A program made the position numbers and the translations under genes. DNA of 64,000 nucleotides, taken from JAFAMS01 sp963715815. GTDB lineage: Bacteria > Vulcanimicrobiota > Vulcanimicrobiia > Vulcanimicrobiales > Vulcanimicrobiaceae. The notes under the pieces are model-generated. The model saw only the letters and a list, made by a program, of their open reading frames with translations. It searched no databases and had not been told where the DNA came from. Every line of letters begins with the position of its first letter. The first letter of the stretch is position 1. The stretch covers positions 2,976,001-3,040,000 of the forward strand of contig OY970278.1 of NCBI GenBank assembly GCA_963715815.1, read 5' to 3'. Of the stretch, positions 25,839-34,902 are shown in pieces.

Positions 25839-27458
25839 TCAGCCAAGCGGGACGTCTCGATTCTCGGGAGCGCTCGGTAAGTGTCGTTCGAACTTCTGCA
25901 AGATCAAGCGAACGACCAGGTCGAGCTCTTCGACGTGTAGTAGCCGCGCAGCCGCGACGAACACGAGCGCGCCAATCGCGATCTGCCAGAACAAGAATGC
26001 TGCTTGTTGCGCAAACGCGCCGGGCGGCGCCGAGATGAACTGCGCAACAAACCACAGCTGCCCGGCCATGATGGTCGCAGCGAGCAGCGTCCCACCAAAC
26101 GACCGCAGCACGGCCGCAGCATCGAAGCCGTTCAGCAATCGCCAAACGACCACGGCAAGCATGAGCGTTCCGAGGATTTCACTCACGGTATTGGCGAGGA
26201 GCAGTCCACGCGCGCCAAGCGTCGGTAGCCACAGGATTGAGAGCGCAACGTTGGCCGCGACCGAGAAGATTGAGATTGCGACGGCCGACTTCGCTTGTTT
26301 GCACGCGAAGCAGCAGCGCGTCAGTACGATGTTCGCCGCAATTGCGATAACGCCGAATGCCGCCCACTTTATCAAGCCGGCAACGAGCTGCGTCGAGGCC
26401 ACTTCGAACTGGCCGCGTTGAAACAGCACTTGTGTGATCGGATATGCAAGCATGACGAGCCCGAACATCGCGGGGATCATGATGAAGTTGACGAGGCGCA
26501 AGCCGGTGACGACCGATTGACGCATGCCCGGGCGGTTGGAACCGGCGAACTGCGATGCGAGCAGCGGAAACAACACCGTCGCGATCGCAGCCGCGAATAT
26601 CTGCTGCGGAAACGAAACGAGCTTCACCGCATAGTTCATTCCGGACATGTAGCCGTGCGGGAGCGTCGAGGCGAAAAAGCGATCGAAAAACAGCGACAGC
26701 TGGCCGGCGGCGGAACCGATGACGATTGGACCGAGCATCGAAAGCATGCGCGTCAATCCGGGATGCTTGAGATCAAGAATGAACCGGTAGCAACGCAAGC
26801 GCAGGAAGGACGGAACCTGCACTGCCAGCTGCGCACCAAGTCCGAGCGCCGTTCCGAGAACGAGTGCGTAGATGCCGATATTGTGAAAGAGTACGATTGT
26901 CGTCGTCATCGTCACGACGTTGATCGCAATACCTTGCAGTGCGGGTCCGAGGAAGCGTTGATGCGCGTTGAGCATGGCCGCAAGTACGCCGGCAAGTGAG
27001 GTCGCAATGATGCTCGGCATCAACCAGCGCGCCATCCGTACTGCGATGCCCATTTGTTCGGGCTGAAAGCCGTGCGCGATCACGGGGACGATATACGGAG
27101 CCAAGAACCACCCGAGAATCGCCGCCACGATTAGCAGGATTGCCAATCCGTTGAAGATGGTGCTGGCTAGGCGCCCGGCTTCTTCATCTTCACCGTGCGC
27201 GATGTAGTCAGAAAACGTCGGGACGAGCGCGCTTACGAGCGCACCGTTGAAGAGCCCGAAAATGATCGTCGGGATCGTCGCCGTCGCAAGGAACGTGTCC
27301 AGTTCCCACTGGGTTCCGAAATAGTGCGCGTTGACGACTTCGCGACAAAACCCCAGCAGTGCCGAGCCGAGAGTCGCCGCCATCACCAGAAGCGTCGAGC
27401 GGGCCAACGCATGACGCGTCGGCACGACGCCCGGAATTACGCGAAGGCGGGGCTTCAT
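25839..27458 (-). CDS. murJ: MurJ/MviN-family lipid-linked glycan flippase
   Basis: A 539-residue membrane protein of the MOP superfamily with the MurJ pattern. It has an N-terminal amphipathic start, GFCREVVNAHYFGTQWELD, then IFGLFNGALVSALVPTFSDY, RWLMPSII, GPALQGIAINVV and RFFASTLPHGYMSGMNYA. Fourteen hydrophobic segments are plausible. MurJ flips lipid II, but this copy lies between an initiating sugar-phosphate transferase gene and a GT-C-like/ligase pair. A role in flipping a lipid-linked polysaccharide unit is therefore at least as likely; the sequence does not decide. ATG 27458 is chosen over the in-frame TTG at 27467. Confidence 0.85.
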   Translation of the reverse strand: MKPRLRVIPGVVPTRHALARSTLLVMAATLGSALLGFCREVVNAHYFGTQWELDTFLATATIPTIIFGLFNGALVSALVPTFSDYIAHGEDEEAGRLASTIFNGLAILLIVAAILGWFLAPYIVPVIAHGFQPEQMGIAVRMARWLMPSIIATSLAGVLAAMLNAHQRFLGPALQGIAINVVTMTTTIVLFHNIGIYALVLGTALGLGAQLAVQVPSFLRLRCYRFILDLKHPGLTRMLSMLGPIVIGSAAGQLSLFFDRFFASTLPHGYMSGMNYAVKLVSFPQQIFAAAIATVLFPLLASQFAGSNRPGMRQSVVTGLRLVNFIMIPAMFGLVMLAYPITQVLFQRGQFEVASTQLVAGLIKWAAFGVIAIAANIVLTRCCFACKQAKSAVAISIFSVAANVALSILWLPTLGARGLLLANTVSEILGTLMLAVVVWRLLNGFDAAAVLRSFGGTLLAATIMAGQLWFVAQFISAPPGAFAQQAAFLFWQIAIGALVFVAAARLLHVEELDLVVRLILQKFERHLPSAPENRDVPLG

Positions 27459-27491
27459 TACCCACAACTTCGCTCGGGGCGACCGAGGCGC

Positions 27492-28157
27492 CTAGTGTGC
27501 CCCGATGCCCCTTATTACGGCCGGGACGGTGCGGGCGATAATGCCGAGATCACGCATCGGCGTCCAGCTGTCGATGTACTCGTTATCGAGCCGCATCCAA
27601 TGCTCGAAGCTGACGTTGGAGCGACCGTTAATCTGCCAAAGGCAGGTCACACCAGGCTTCACCGTGAGACGGCGCATCGCGTGATCGTCGTAGTGTTCGA
27701 CTTCGCACGGAAGCGGGGGACGAGGTCCGACAACACTCATCTCGCCGCGCAGAACATTGATGAAATTCGGCAACTCGTCGATGCTGGTTCGCCGCAGGAT
27801 CGATCCGAGCGCGTGCAATCGCGGATCGTTACGGATCTTCAGCACCGGACCGTCGACCTCATTAAGCGGGCGCATCTCGTCGTGCAACAGATGCGCACCC
27901 ATCTTCATCGTGCGAAACTTGAAGAGCCGGAACGTGCGTCCGCCTTTGCCAACGCGCGTTTGCAAAAACAACGGCGGCCCGGGCGATACAACACTGATAG
28001 CGATCGCAGCGAACAGAAACAGTGGCGAGGTAATCACCAAACCCACCAAAGCCACTGTGACATCGGTCACGCGCTTCGCCGCCCACCACCATCGTGGAAC
28101 CGGGCGGCTTATCGATACCTCTTGATGGAGTTGGGATGCTTGAATAGTTTCGATCAC
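27492..28157 (-). CDS. Initiating sugar-phosphate transferase (polyprenyl-phosphate, WcaJ/PssY-type)
   Basis: A 221-residue bacterial sugar transferase. One membrane helix near residues 30-57 (VTVALVGLVITSPLFLFAAI) is followed by the catalytic domain with RVGKGGRTFRLFKFRTM, RRTSIDELPNFINVLRGEMS, VGPRPPLPCEVEHY and VKPGVTCLWQINGRS. It transfers a sugar phosphate from a UDP-sugar to undecaprenyl phosphate at the inner membrane, the first step of polysaccharide unit assembly. It is the short form, lacking the four extra N-terminal helices of WbaP/WcaJ. It begins 14 bases after deoB ends and heads the minus-strand glycan operon. Confidence 0.9.
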   Translation of the reverse strand: MIETIQASQLHQEVSISRPVPRWWWAAKRVTDVTVALVGLVITSPLFLFAAIAISVVSPGPPLFLQTRVGKGGRTFRLFKFRTMKMGAHLLHDEMRPLNEVDGPVLKIRNDPRLHALGSILRRTSIDELPNFINVLRGEMSVVGPRPPLPCEVEHYDDHAMRRLTVKPGVTCLWQINGRSNVSFEHWMRLDNEYIDSWTPMRDLGIIARTVPAVIRGIGAH

Positions 28158-28171
28158 GGCCCTACCTGGCG

Positions 28172-29317
28172 TTACCTTCTCGTGCTATCGGCGACCTTCT
28201 TGGGTAGCAAGACCGAGCTTAATCGCTTCCCAATCTGATCTAGGCCTTCAAGGGTACCGAGCGCGCCGCCCGGCGCGGTACCGAGCTCGATATAGGGGAC
28301 GAATTCGCGCGTATGGTCGCTTCCGGGTGCCGTCGGATCGCATCCGTGATCGGCGGTAACAAGCAAACCGTCGCCCGAGCGCAATTGCGGTATGAATTCC
28401 GCCAAGCGAACGTCCAATCGCTCGAGTGCACGCGCATATCCCCGCACATCCCGCCGATGACCGTATTTGCTGTCGAAATCATTGAGATTCGTAAAAACCA
28501 GTCCATGCTCGAGATTCTCGAGCAGTGCGGCGGTTTGATTCATCGCATCATCATTATCGACAACACGCACGGACGTCGTAATCCCGTGCCCCGTATAGAT
28601 ATCGCAGATTTTTCCGACGGCGTGAACGGGGACGTTCGCAGCCGCAAGGGTGTCGAGTACGGTCGGGGGCGGCGCAATCGCGTAGTCACGCCGGTTAGGC
28701 GTACGTGTGTAATTGCCGCTGGTACCTACAAACGGGCGTGCGATCACGCGATTGACGTTATTCGGTGGGGCGAGCATAACGCGAGCGCGCTCGCACCAAT
28801 CGTAGAGTGTCGACAGTGGTACGACTTCTTCGTGTGCAGCGATCTGAAAGACTGAATCCGCCGATGTATATAAGATCGGACGTCCGGTACGTACATGCTC
28901 GTCACCGAGCTCCGCGATAATGTCCGTACCGGACGCCGGCTTGTTGCCAAGCGGCGCCTTTCCGGTGATAGCAGTAAAACGCTCGATAACGTCTTGCGGA
29001 AACCCCTGCGGATATGTCGGGAACGGAACGTCGGTAATGATGCCGGCCATCTCCCAATGTCCCGTGATCGTGTCTTTTCCATGCGAGCGTTCGCGCAGGC
29101 GCGCAACGGCAGCTCGAGGATGTTCTACTTTTGCAACGCCGGAGATCGTCGTAAGATCGCCGAGTCCTAGTTGCTCGAACGTCGGGAGATGCAAGCCGCC
29201 GACGTGTGCGGCGACGTTGCCGATCGTATTTACGGCAGCGGTATCACCGTATTCGCCGGCGTCCGGCAAGGCGCCGACGCCACCTGAGTCGATCACCAAG
29301 ACGACCATCCGCGGCAT
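28172..29317 (-). CDS. deoB: Phosphopentomutase
   Basis: A 381-residue member of the alkaline-phosphatase superfamily. It has MPRMVVLVIDSGGVGALPDA (metal Asp), RSHGKDTITGHWEMAGI, YTSADSVFQIAAHEE, FTNLNDFDSKYGHRRDV, VTADHGCDPTAPGSDHTREF and PYIEL, in the order seen in DeoB. It interconverts ribose/deoxyribose 1- and 5-phosphates in nucleoside salvage, using dimanganese. It is complete and undamaged although it lies between two disturbed regions. ATG 29317 matches the family start. The window also encodes the two phosphorylases that make its substrates (33575-34861 and 52185-52949), in separate operons. Confidence 0.95.
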   Translation of the reverse strand: MPRMVVLVIDSGGVGALPDAGEYGDTAAVNTIGNVAAHVGGLHLPTFEQLGLGDLTTISGVAKVEHPRAAVARLRERSHGKDTITGHWEMAGIITDVPFPTYPQGFPQDVIERFTAITGKAPLGNKPASGTDIIAELGDEHVRTGRPILYTSADSVFQIAAHEEVVPLSTLYDWCERARVMLAPPNNVNRVIARPFVGTSGNYTRTPNRRDYAIAPPPTVLDTLAAANVPVHAVGKICDIYTGHGITTSVRVVDNDDAMNQTAALLENLEHGLVFTNLNDFDSKYGHRRDVRGYARALERLDVRLAEFIPQLRSGDGLLVTADHGCDPTAPGSDHTREFVPYIELGTAPGGALGTLEGLDQIGKRLSSVLLPKKVADSTRR

Positions 29318-31081
29318 GGCGCGGCTTTTCCCGGCGTACAAAGGCGATGCCTGTGACGCCTCGGAAGACGGAAAAACGCAGTGCGCATATTTAGTCTCGC
29401 CCTGTATAGTGGCGCTAACTGTATCCGCCGCCGTATTTCCGCGTGCCGCATCGGCGCAGATCGATTCAATCGTGTTGCACGCCGATCGTATTGCATTCTA
29501 TAGCGGCAAGTTCATCATTACCGCGGACGACAATGTCTATGTCCGGATTACTGACGGGACCACAATCACCGGCCGCTCGTTCGCGATGGACCTGAAGTCA
29601 AACCGTTTCATGGTCGCAGGCGGCGTGCATGTCGTGCACGGTTCAATCAGCTACGACGGAGCAGCCTTCTCGGAGTATATCGATTACAAGCGAGCATATT
29701 TTCTGCCGCTCGATGAGCGAGCCCGATCGTTGGACATTCCTCGACGAGGACTATTCGAAGCCGGTTCCGGGGCGGGAAATGCCGGGTGACGCGTTCGCAT
29801 TTCCGGACACTGGTGGCGATCACGCCTTCGTCATTGCGAAACAAGCGAAAATCATTCCGAAGACGGGCGTCTCTTTCAAGCCGGCGCGCATCTACACGTT
29901 TGGCGCGTACACGCCGACGCCCGAATACTACGCGAACTTTTCTCCAAACCCATACTTTGCCGAGAACTCTTTGGCCGGCGCGACCGGGCGCCGTCGGCTA
30001 TCCGTTCATCGGCTCGAAAAACTCGACAACAACGCTTGTACGGACGTTACGACTCCGCCAACAGCACTATCTTGCCACCGAGGAAAATCTTGCGTCACCC
30101 GAACGCCTACGCGGTCTTCTCCATCAATCCGCTCACGAGGGCGGACAAACAATACAATTTTCTCGGCTCCTATAAAACGCCGAACCAGCGATTTCAGCTC
30201 ACGAACTTCGATCAGATCTTTGCATTCCAATCCGGCTTCTCTCAACCATTGAACGCAAGCGGTTTAGAAAACGAACAGCTTACGTACGGTTTGCGGAATT
30301 CGTTCTTGCAGCTAGCGGCAACGAGTATCAGGACAGCTTGCTCGCACAGCCGGCGCTCGTTCGAACGGAAACGGATACTGGTACGGCACGCCGGAACATG
30401 ATTGGCTACCCAATCACCCAACCAATTTTACACTGTCATGGATCGGCTCGCGGCAGGCGGTCAGCAAGTACATGCCGATCAACTTCGATTTTCGCGGTGG
30501 TATATTCGCGGCGCACGATACCTACGGGCTCGGACGATCAATGGCATCACCTATGATACGTACTGGCAACATTATCTCGGCTTCACGATTTGGTCCAATC
30601 CGTATCGCCTCACGCCACACGCGCCGTTCGACCAATCGGCGTATTTTAGTGAAACATACGACCGTCAACGCACGTTCGTCGACTCGATGCCGCGCTTCCA
30701 GGATGCCGGCACGTTGACGAGCACGCTGAGCAAGATGCAGGGTCATAAAGGGGTCGATGTATCTTTCCTACATCGTCTCCAACGACGGCGACTTCTCGGG
30801 GCGCTTGCAGCGCGATCGTATATCCGCCGACGATCATCAACAACCCGTACAACAATCAAACGTATCCCGGTTACGCCGCGTTCGCCGGATTTTCAACCAC
30901 CCGCGACCTGCAGTACGCGTATACATATACGCCGACGGCGTACTTCTCATTCACGATGCAAGCCGACAAGCACGACGACTTTCCCGCTCCGATCCCGTAC
31001 TACTACGGGAATGCGCCATATTCGATTGCGCTGCGCACGCAGATTCGGATCAACTCGATTCTCAGCGTACAGATCGCGTAG
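29316..31081 (+). pseudogene. OstA/LptD-like outer-membrane barrel protein, broken by about eight frameshifts
   Basis: The N-terminus has a signal-peptide-like stretch ending FPRAASAQ. An LptA/OstA-type domain follows: IDSIVLHADRIAFYSGKFII, TDGTTITGRSFAMDLKSNRF and MVAGGVHVVHGSISYDGAAF. The remainder reads as beta-barrel strands, for example FTLSWIGSRQAVSKYMPIN, ITYDTYWQHYLGFTIWSNPY and AYTYTPTAYFSFTMQADK, ending SILSVQIA at 31081. The frame changes near 29719, 29985, 30030, 30310, 30360, 30530, 30762 and 30800; removing an extra G at about 29985 restores GATGAVGYPFIG. It would insert LPS or another glycolipid into the outer membrane. The start is uncertain: GTG 29381 (MRIFSLALYS) gives a better signal peptide but needs another shift. 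Dense indels could be decay or poor consensus. Confidence 0.62.
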
Positions 31082-31141
31082 ATCATATTCCTTCGGGTTC
31101 GGCAATGAACGGTGGAGTGGATGGACGATCCAGTTCGGACC

Positions 31142-32068
31142 ATGATGCGAACGCTTGCCGCCGCTGCCGCCTTCGTGATGCTGCTCGGTGCGGCGACTCC
31201 GCCGCCGCTGTACACTGCGCCACCGACTGTTGCGCCTGCGACGGCGACACCAATTGGTGGCCTTATGAACTTCACAGGCGAGTTGCTCGACGTGCAGCAC
31301 GATTTCGTGTTCTTTACGACCGGCGATGCGTTCAAACTGGCGCCCGGTGCGAAGGTCATCAGTTACGATACGGGACAACCGACAACATTGTCGGCGACGA
31401 CGAAGATGTACGCGGCAGCGACCTTCGACGAAACGGGGAAAGTCGTCACGCTCGCACTTTCGAAGCACCGGCTTCCGACAGAAGGGTCGTATGCAGAGGT
31501 GCACAAATTTGCCGTCGCCCTCAGCCCGCCGCTCCCAATCCCGATCTCGACCCAAACCGGCCACGCGGTCAGGGCGCCGCGAACAGTCATTACGCGCTCA
31601 CCGGTAAAATCGTTCAAGTCCGTTTCGTCGTACAGGTGCCGCCGACGACGCCCATGACGGACGCGGTATATCTCGCGACAGACATAAGCGGCTGGAACCC
31701 GTCAGCGATTCGTATGGAACGTCTAGATGCACTGCATTACGCCGTGATGCTCCCGCTGCGCACCGGTACGGAATTTCTACTACAAATTCACCCGCGGCTC
31801 GTGGCAGTCATCGGAACGCGGTCGCAACGGCATCGAGCAGGCGCCGCACCACTTTTTCCTCGGCGCAACCGCGCTGGGCGAACCCGATACCCAAGTTCGC
31901 GACGACGAAGTTTACAACTGGTCCGATTACAATCCGGCAACCGGTGGACAAGCGATCCAACCCGGCGCAACGCCAACGCCGTTCAACCCAAGTCCGTTCG
32001 GATACCCCACGCCTTTCCCGATACGCACGCCGGCACCCGGACCTACAAGCCGAACGCGCTCGCGCTAG
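31142..32068 (+). pseudogene. Exported protein with starch/glycogen-binding-like domain, two frameshifts
   Basis: It begins MMRTLAAAAAFVMLLGAATP, a clear signal peptide, followed by a Pro/Thr/Ala linker and a small beta domain (MNFTGELLDVQHDFVFFT). After a shift near 31545 the next frame gives YALTGKIVQVRFVVQVPP and DAVYLATDISGWNPSAIRME. After a second shift near 31775 (extra C) it gives YYKFTRGSWQSSERGRNG. The last two segments match a CBM20/CBM48-type fold (xxGxxxxWNP and YYKFTRGSW). The C-terminus is a Pro/Thr-rich tail. The gene probably encodes a periplasmic or surface glucan-binding protein. Its TAG at 32066-32068 overlaps the TAG of the convergent lipoprotein gene in a shared CTAG. The indels resemble those of the preceding gene. 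Confidence 0.6.
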
Positions 32069-32673
32069 CGCAAACTGATCGGAATGTCGCGCTCTGTCGT
32101 CGGACCGTTGCCGACGCGTGCGATTACTTGCAACGTGTAGTTACCTTTCAGAAAAAACGGAAGATCCGGAACGACGCCTGATGCACGAAACAGGCCTGCA
32201 TGTGATTTCGGAACCGGCATCGCCCACGCGCTGATGTGAATGTCCACAGCCGAGACGTTGTCGCTGGTTGTGACGTACCCGCTGACGGTCTCACCGGAAT
32301 GGATCGCGAGCGTCGAGAGATGGATCGCGAGAATACGCGGCTCGTTATCGGTGACAGTCGCTGTCCCTCGACTACGCGCCTTCGGCGCTACGCTCGGGAT
32401 GACAGGAGCGCGCGATACGCTCCCTATCACTTGATATGGCGTGACACTTGGTAGAGGCACGGGGGTCTCGGGCGTCGATTTAGCGGGTGCCGAGCTTCGG
32501 ATAACGTACACGGGTGCCGTCGAGAGTGAGCGGGCCGTTTGAGCCTGCGTCGCGGTCGCAACCGGTGTTGGCGAGGATTGCGGACCCGAGACTGAGGCCG
32601 CGTGCGGGAAGCAACCGCCAAGCGTTAAGAGGGCGCTTGCGGTGACCACGCGTAGGCAGCGAGCAGATGTCAT
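32065..32673 (-). CDS. Exported lipoprotein with C-terminal Ig-like domain
   Basis: A 202-residue protein with a lipoprotein signal (ASALLTLGGC, lipobox LGGC), then a Ser/Thr/Pro/Ala-rich linker and a C-terminal beta domain of about 90 residues. That domain (AIHSGETVSGYVTTSDNVSA, GVVPDLPFFLKGNYTLQVIA) matches the C-terminus of the exported protein at 37435-37977, so the two are paralogues. In the linker, residues VIPSVAPKARSRGTA are encoded by the REP-like repeat at 32363-32404. Function is unknown. ATG 32673 is preferred over the longer frame because the signal peptide starts there; it overlaps head to head with the GT2 gene starting at 32667. Confidence 0.7.
   Translation of the reverse strand: MTSARCLRVVTASALLTLGGCFPHAASVSGPQSSPTPVATATQAQTARSLSTAPVYVIRSSAPAKSTPETPVPLPSVTPYQVIGSVSRAPVIPSVAPKARSRGTATVTDNEPRILAIHLSTLAIHSGETVSGYVTTSDNVSAVDIHISAWAMPVPKSHAGLFRASGVVPDLPFFLKGNYTLQVIARVGNGPTTERDIPISLR
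32363..32404. repeat. REP-like element, long-loop variant
   Basis: The ends are GTCCCTCG and CGCTCGGGATGACA, as in the other copies. The centre is enlarged by a self-complementary segment, ACTACGCGCCTTCGGCGCTA, in which GCGCC and GGCGC flank a TT(C) turn. It lies inside the lipoprotein gene and is read through in frame. See also the copies at 36144-36169, 48784-48809 and the degenerate one at 38013-38040. Confidence 0.75.
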
Positions 32674-33653
32674 CCGAGTTGATCTCCGTCGTTGTCCCGC
32701 TTTACAACGAAGAGGGGAACGTCGACGAACTGGTCCGTCGCATACGCGCGGTGATGGACGCATTGCCGGGCAAGCCCCCTTACGAGCTCGTCTTGGTCAA
32801 CGACGGCTCGCGGGATGCAACGCTCCGGCGGCTTCGCGATCTTGCGCTGACGCACCATGAGATTGTTGTCGTCAATTTGTCGCGAAATTTTGGCCATCAG
32901 ATTGCTGCTACGGCCGGAATCGACACGGCGCGCGGCACAGCGATCGTTTTGATGGATGGCGATCTCCAGGATCCTCCCGAGCTGATCGGCGCGTTTTTGG
33001 AACGCTGGCGCGAAGGCTACGACGTCGTCTACGCTGTACGCCGCTCGCGCAAAGGCGAGGGGGCGTTCAAGCTCGTAACCGCGCGCGCATTCTATCGTAT
33101 CGTTCGGCGATTGACGAAGGTGGCAATCCCCGTTGATGCCGGCGATTTTCGTTTGATGAGCCGGCGCGTTGTGGACGCGCTTAAGTTGACGCGTGAGCGC
33201 CATCGTTTCTTGCGCGGCCTCGTGAGCTGGGTCGGCTATCCACAAATCGGCGTCGAATACGATCGCGACGAGCGCTTTTCCGGAACGACCAAATACCCGG
33301 TCACCAAGATGCTGGGCTTTGCGATGGACGGCATTACGAGCTTCAGCGAGATTCCGCTGCGATTCTCGTCTTATTTGGGGTTCACCGTTTCGATCGTTGC
33401 GTTCATCGTCGCCGTCATCGAGATCCTCATCAAACTCTTTACCGGTTACAATCTCCCCGGTTACACCTCGACGATTTTCGCAATCCTTTTTCTTGGCGGC
33501 GTCCAGCTCATCGCTATCGGGACGCTCGGCGAATATATCGGGCGTATCTACGAACAAGTAAAAGGCCGTCCGCTCTATCTGATTGCGGACGTCATTCGCG
33601 AAGGCGAACTCGAAGTAATCGATCCGATCGTCAGAGTGCGCGAAGCAGGCTGA
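32667..33653 (+). CDS. Polyprenyl-phosphate glycosyltransferase (GT2, DPM1/ArnC-like) with two C-terminal helices
   Basis: A 328-residue GT2 enzyme: ISVVVPLYNEEGNVDELV at the start, YELVLVNDGSRDATL, NLSRNFGHQIAATAGI and the metal-binding VLMDGDLQDPPELI, followed by DAGDFRLMSRRVVDAL and RFLRGLVSWVG. Two transmembrane segments lie near residues 232-255 and 268-290, then LGEYIGRIYEQVKGRP, the typical ArnC/GtrB tail. It transfers a sugar from a nucleotide donor to polyprenyl phosphate and so makes donors for GT-C enzymes, several of which are in this window. Its 3' end overlaps the convergent phosphorylase gene by 79 bases. Confidence 0.9.
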   Translation: MSSELISVVVPLYNEEGNVDELVRRIRAVMDALPGKPPYELVLVNDGSRDATLRRLRDLALTHHEIVVVNLSRNFGHQIAATAGIDTARGTAIVLMDGDLQDPPELIGAFLERWREGYDVVYAVRRSRKGEGAFKLVTARAFYRIVRRLTKVAIPVDAGDFRLMSRRVVDALKLTRERHRFLRGLVSWVGYPQIGVEYDRDERFSGTTKYPVTKMLGFAMDGITSFSEIPLRFSSYLGFTVSIVAFIVAVIEILIKLFTGYNLPGYTSTIFAILFLGGVQLIAIGTLGEYIGRIYEQVKGRPLYLIADVIREGELEVIDPIVRVREAG

Positions 33654-34861
33654 GCGGAACCGATCGTGATCGCGGCGTGAGCGCGACGCTCCGCAGCTTC
33701 ATCGCCACCAAAAAGCTCCGCTACGATCTCGCCCGCGGATACGGCTTCACCCAAACGCACGGCGAGACGTATACCCGCAAATGCACCTTCTGCACGTACG
33801 AGGTCATGGCCGAGCTCGCCGAGCGCCACGACGTCGAACTCCTGTATGAATCCACTTTCGGCCGCGACGACCGCGCGCGCCGGCAGCGGGCGCATCTCCT
33901 CGAGATGGCTGCGCTTCCCACCCTGCGCTTCGATCATCGCGACGAATTTTTCGTACGCGCTTCCGTCCTCGAGTGTCGCTTGCAAACGCGATCGTGCATT
34001 CTCGATGCCGGCAAGTTCGAGCATGGCTTGGCCGACGTGTGAGACGCCTGCTGCCAAGCGCGAGTCGCGCCGCATACCGCGAAGAAAATCTCGTGCCTCG
34101 ATGGCCTCAACGCCGGATCCGATCGCGGGGCCGAGCGGCTCTTCCATATCGGTAACGTGCGCGATGGCGCTGCGCCCGAGATCAGCAGTGAGTCGAACCA
34201 TCGTCTCCGCCAGCTCGAATGCCTCGGGCTCGGTTCGCAGAAATGAACCGCGTCCGCACTTGACGTCGTAAACAATCCAGCGCGCACCGCTCGCAATCTT
34301 TTTCGAAACGATCGATGCCGCAATCAATCCGTTACTGCGGACAGTTCCCGTGCGATCGCGCAGCTCGTACAGCTTCTTGTCGGCCGGGACGAGCTTCGCG
34401 CTTTGTGCGGAGATCGCGCATCCCACCGTTTTCACGATCTCGCGAAAGCGCGGGATCGGAAGCTCGGTCTGCACGCCGGGAATCGCCTCGAGCTTGTCGA
34501 GCGTGCCGCCGGTGTGAGCAAGCGCGCGTCCCGAGAGTTTCGCAACCCGCACGCCGCATGCCGCAACGAGCGGCACGACTGCTAGGGACACCGTATCGCC
34601 GACGCCGCCGGTTGAATGCTTGTCAACAGCATCGAAGCCGAGATCGATCGTCTCGCCCGAAGCGATCATCGCGCGCGTCAGTGCGAAGGTCTCGTGCCGA
34701 TCAACTCCGCGAATGACGCACGCCATAAGCAGTGCCGCGACGGGAGCATCGTCGAGCTCACCGCGGACATATGCCGCGATGATTTCTTCCCACATCGACG
34801 CGTCGAGCGCTTCGCCGTCGCGCTTTTGCGCGATCGCGCGGCTCAGTTGGACTTCGTCCAT
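33575..34861 (-). CDS. pdp: Pyrimidine-nucleoside/thymidine phosphorylase
   Basis: A 428-residue enzyme. It has the phosphate-binding KHSTGGVGDTVSL near residue 80 and the family signature SGRALAHTGGTLDKLEAIPG near 110. ALTRAMIASGETIDL, KKLYELRDRTGTV and SKKIASGARWIVYDVKCGRG follow. It phosphorolyses thymidine, uridine or deoxyuridine to the base and (deoxy)ribose 1-phosphate, the substrate of DeoB. The last 25 or so residues (TLTIGSITSSSPSRMTSAIR) look unlike family members and are antisense to the conserved end of the GT2 gene. The natural stop may therefore lie earlier, near 33620, obscured by a frameshift. ATG 34861 is chosen at MDEVQLSRAIAQKRDG. It could be called DeoA; the substrate range is not decidable by eye. 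Confidence 0.9.
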   Translation of the reverse strand: MDEVQLSRAIAQKRDGEALDASMWEEIIAAYVRGELDDAPVAALLMACVIRGVDRHETFALTRAMIASGETIDLGFDAVDKHSTGGVGDTVSLAVVPLVAACGVRVAKLSGRALAHTGGTLDKLEAIPGVQTELPIPRFREIVKTVGCAISAQSAKLVPADKKLYELRDRTGTVRSNGLIAASIVSKKIASGARWIVYDVKCGRGSFLRTEPEAFELAETMVRLTADLGRSAIAHVTDMEEPLGPAIGSGVEAIEARDFLRGMRRDSRLAAGVSHVGQAMLELAGIENARSRLQATLEDGSAYEKFVAMIEAQGGKRSHLEEMRPLPARAVVAAESGFIQEFDVVALGELGHDLVRAEGAFAGIRLAVRLGEAVSAGEIVAELFGGDEAAERRAHAAITIGSAQPASRTLTIGSITSSSPSRMTSAIR

Positions 34862-34902
34862 CGCCGCGGAGTGTTCGCAGCGCGCGCCTCGAAGCCCGCC
34901 GA

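Noticed and set aside
25840..26145. Long N-terminal extension of the GT-C-like gene (24100-25827)
   Set aside because: The extra codons lie inside the MurJ-family gene in another frame and read as Arg/Ala-rich noise; the membrane helices begin after 25827.
29315..29318. deoB and the OstA-like gene sharing a CATG as start codons on opposite strands
   Set aside because: The plus-strand ATG gives an over-long N-terminus; a GTG near 29381 gives a better signal peptide, so the shared start is probably coincidental.
30757..31540. Large open frame crossing the gap between the OstA-like and starch-binding-like genes
   Set aside because: Only its 3' part (from about 31545) is real, as the middle piece of the frameshifted exported protein; the rest is an out-of-frame shadow.
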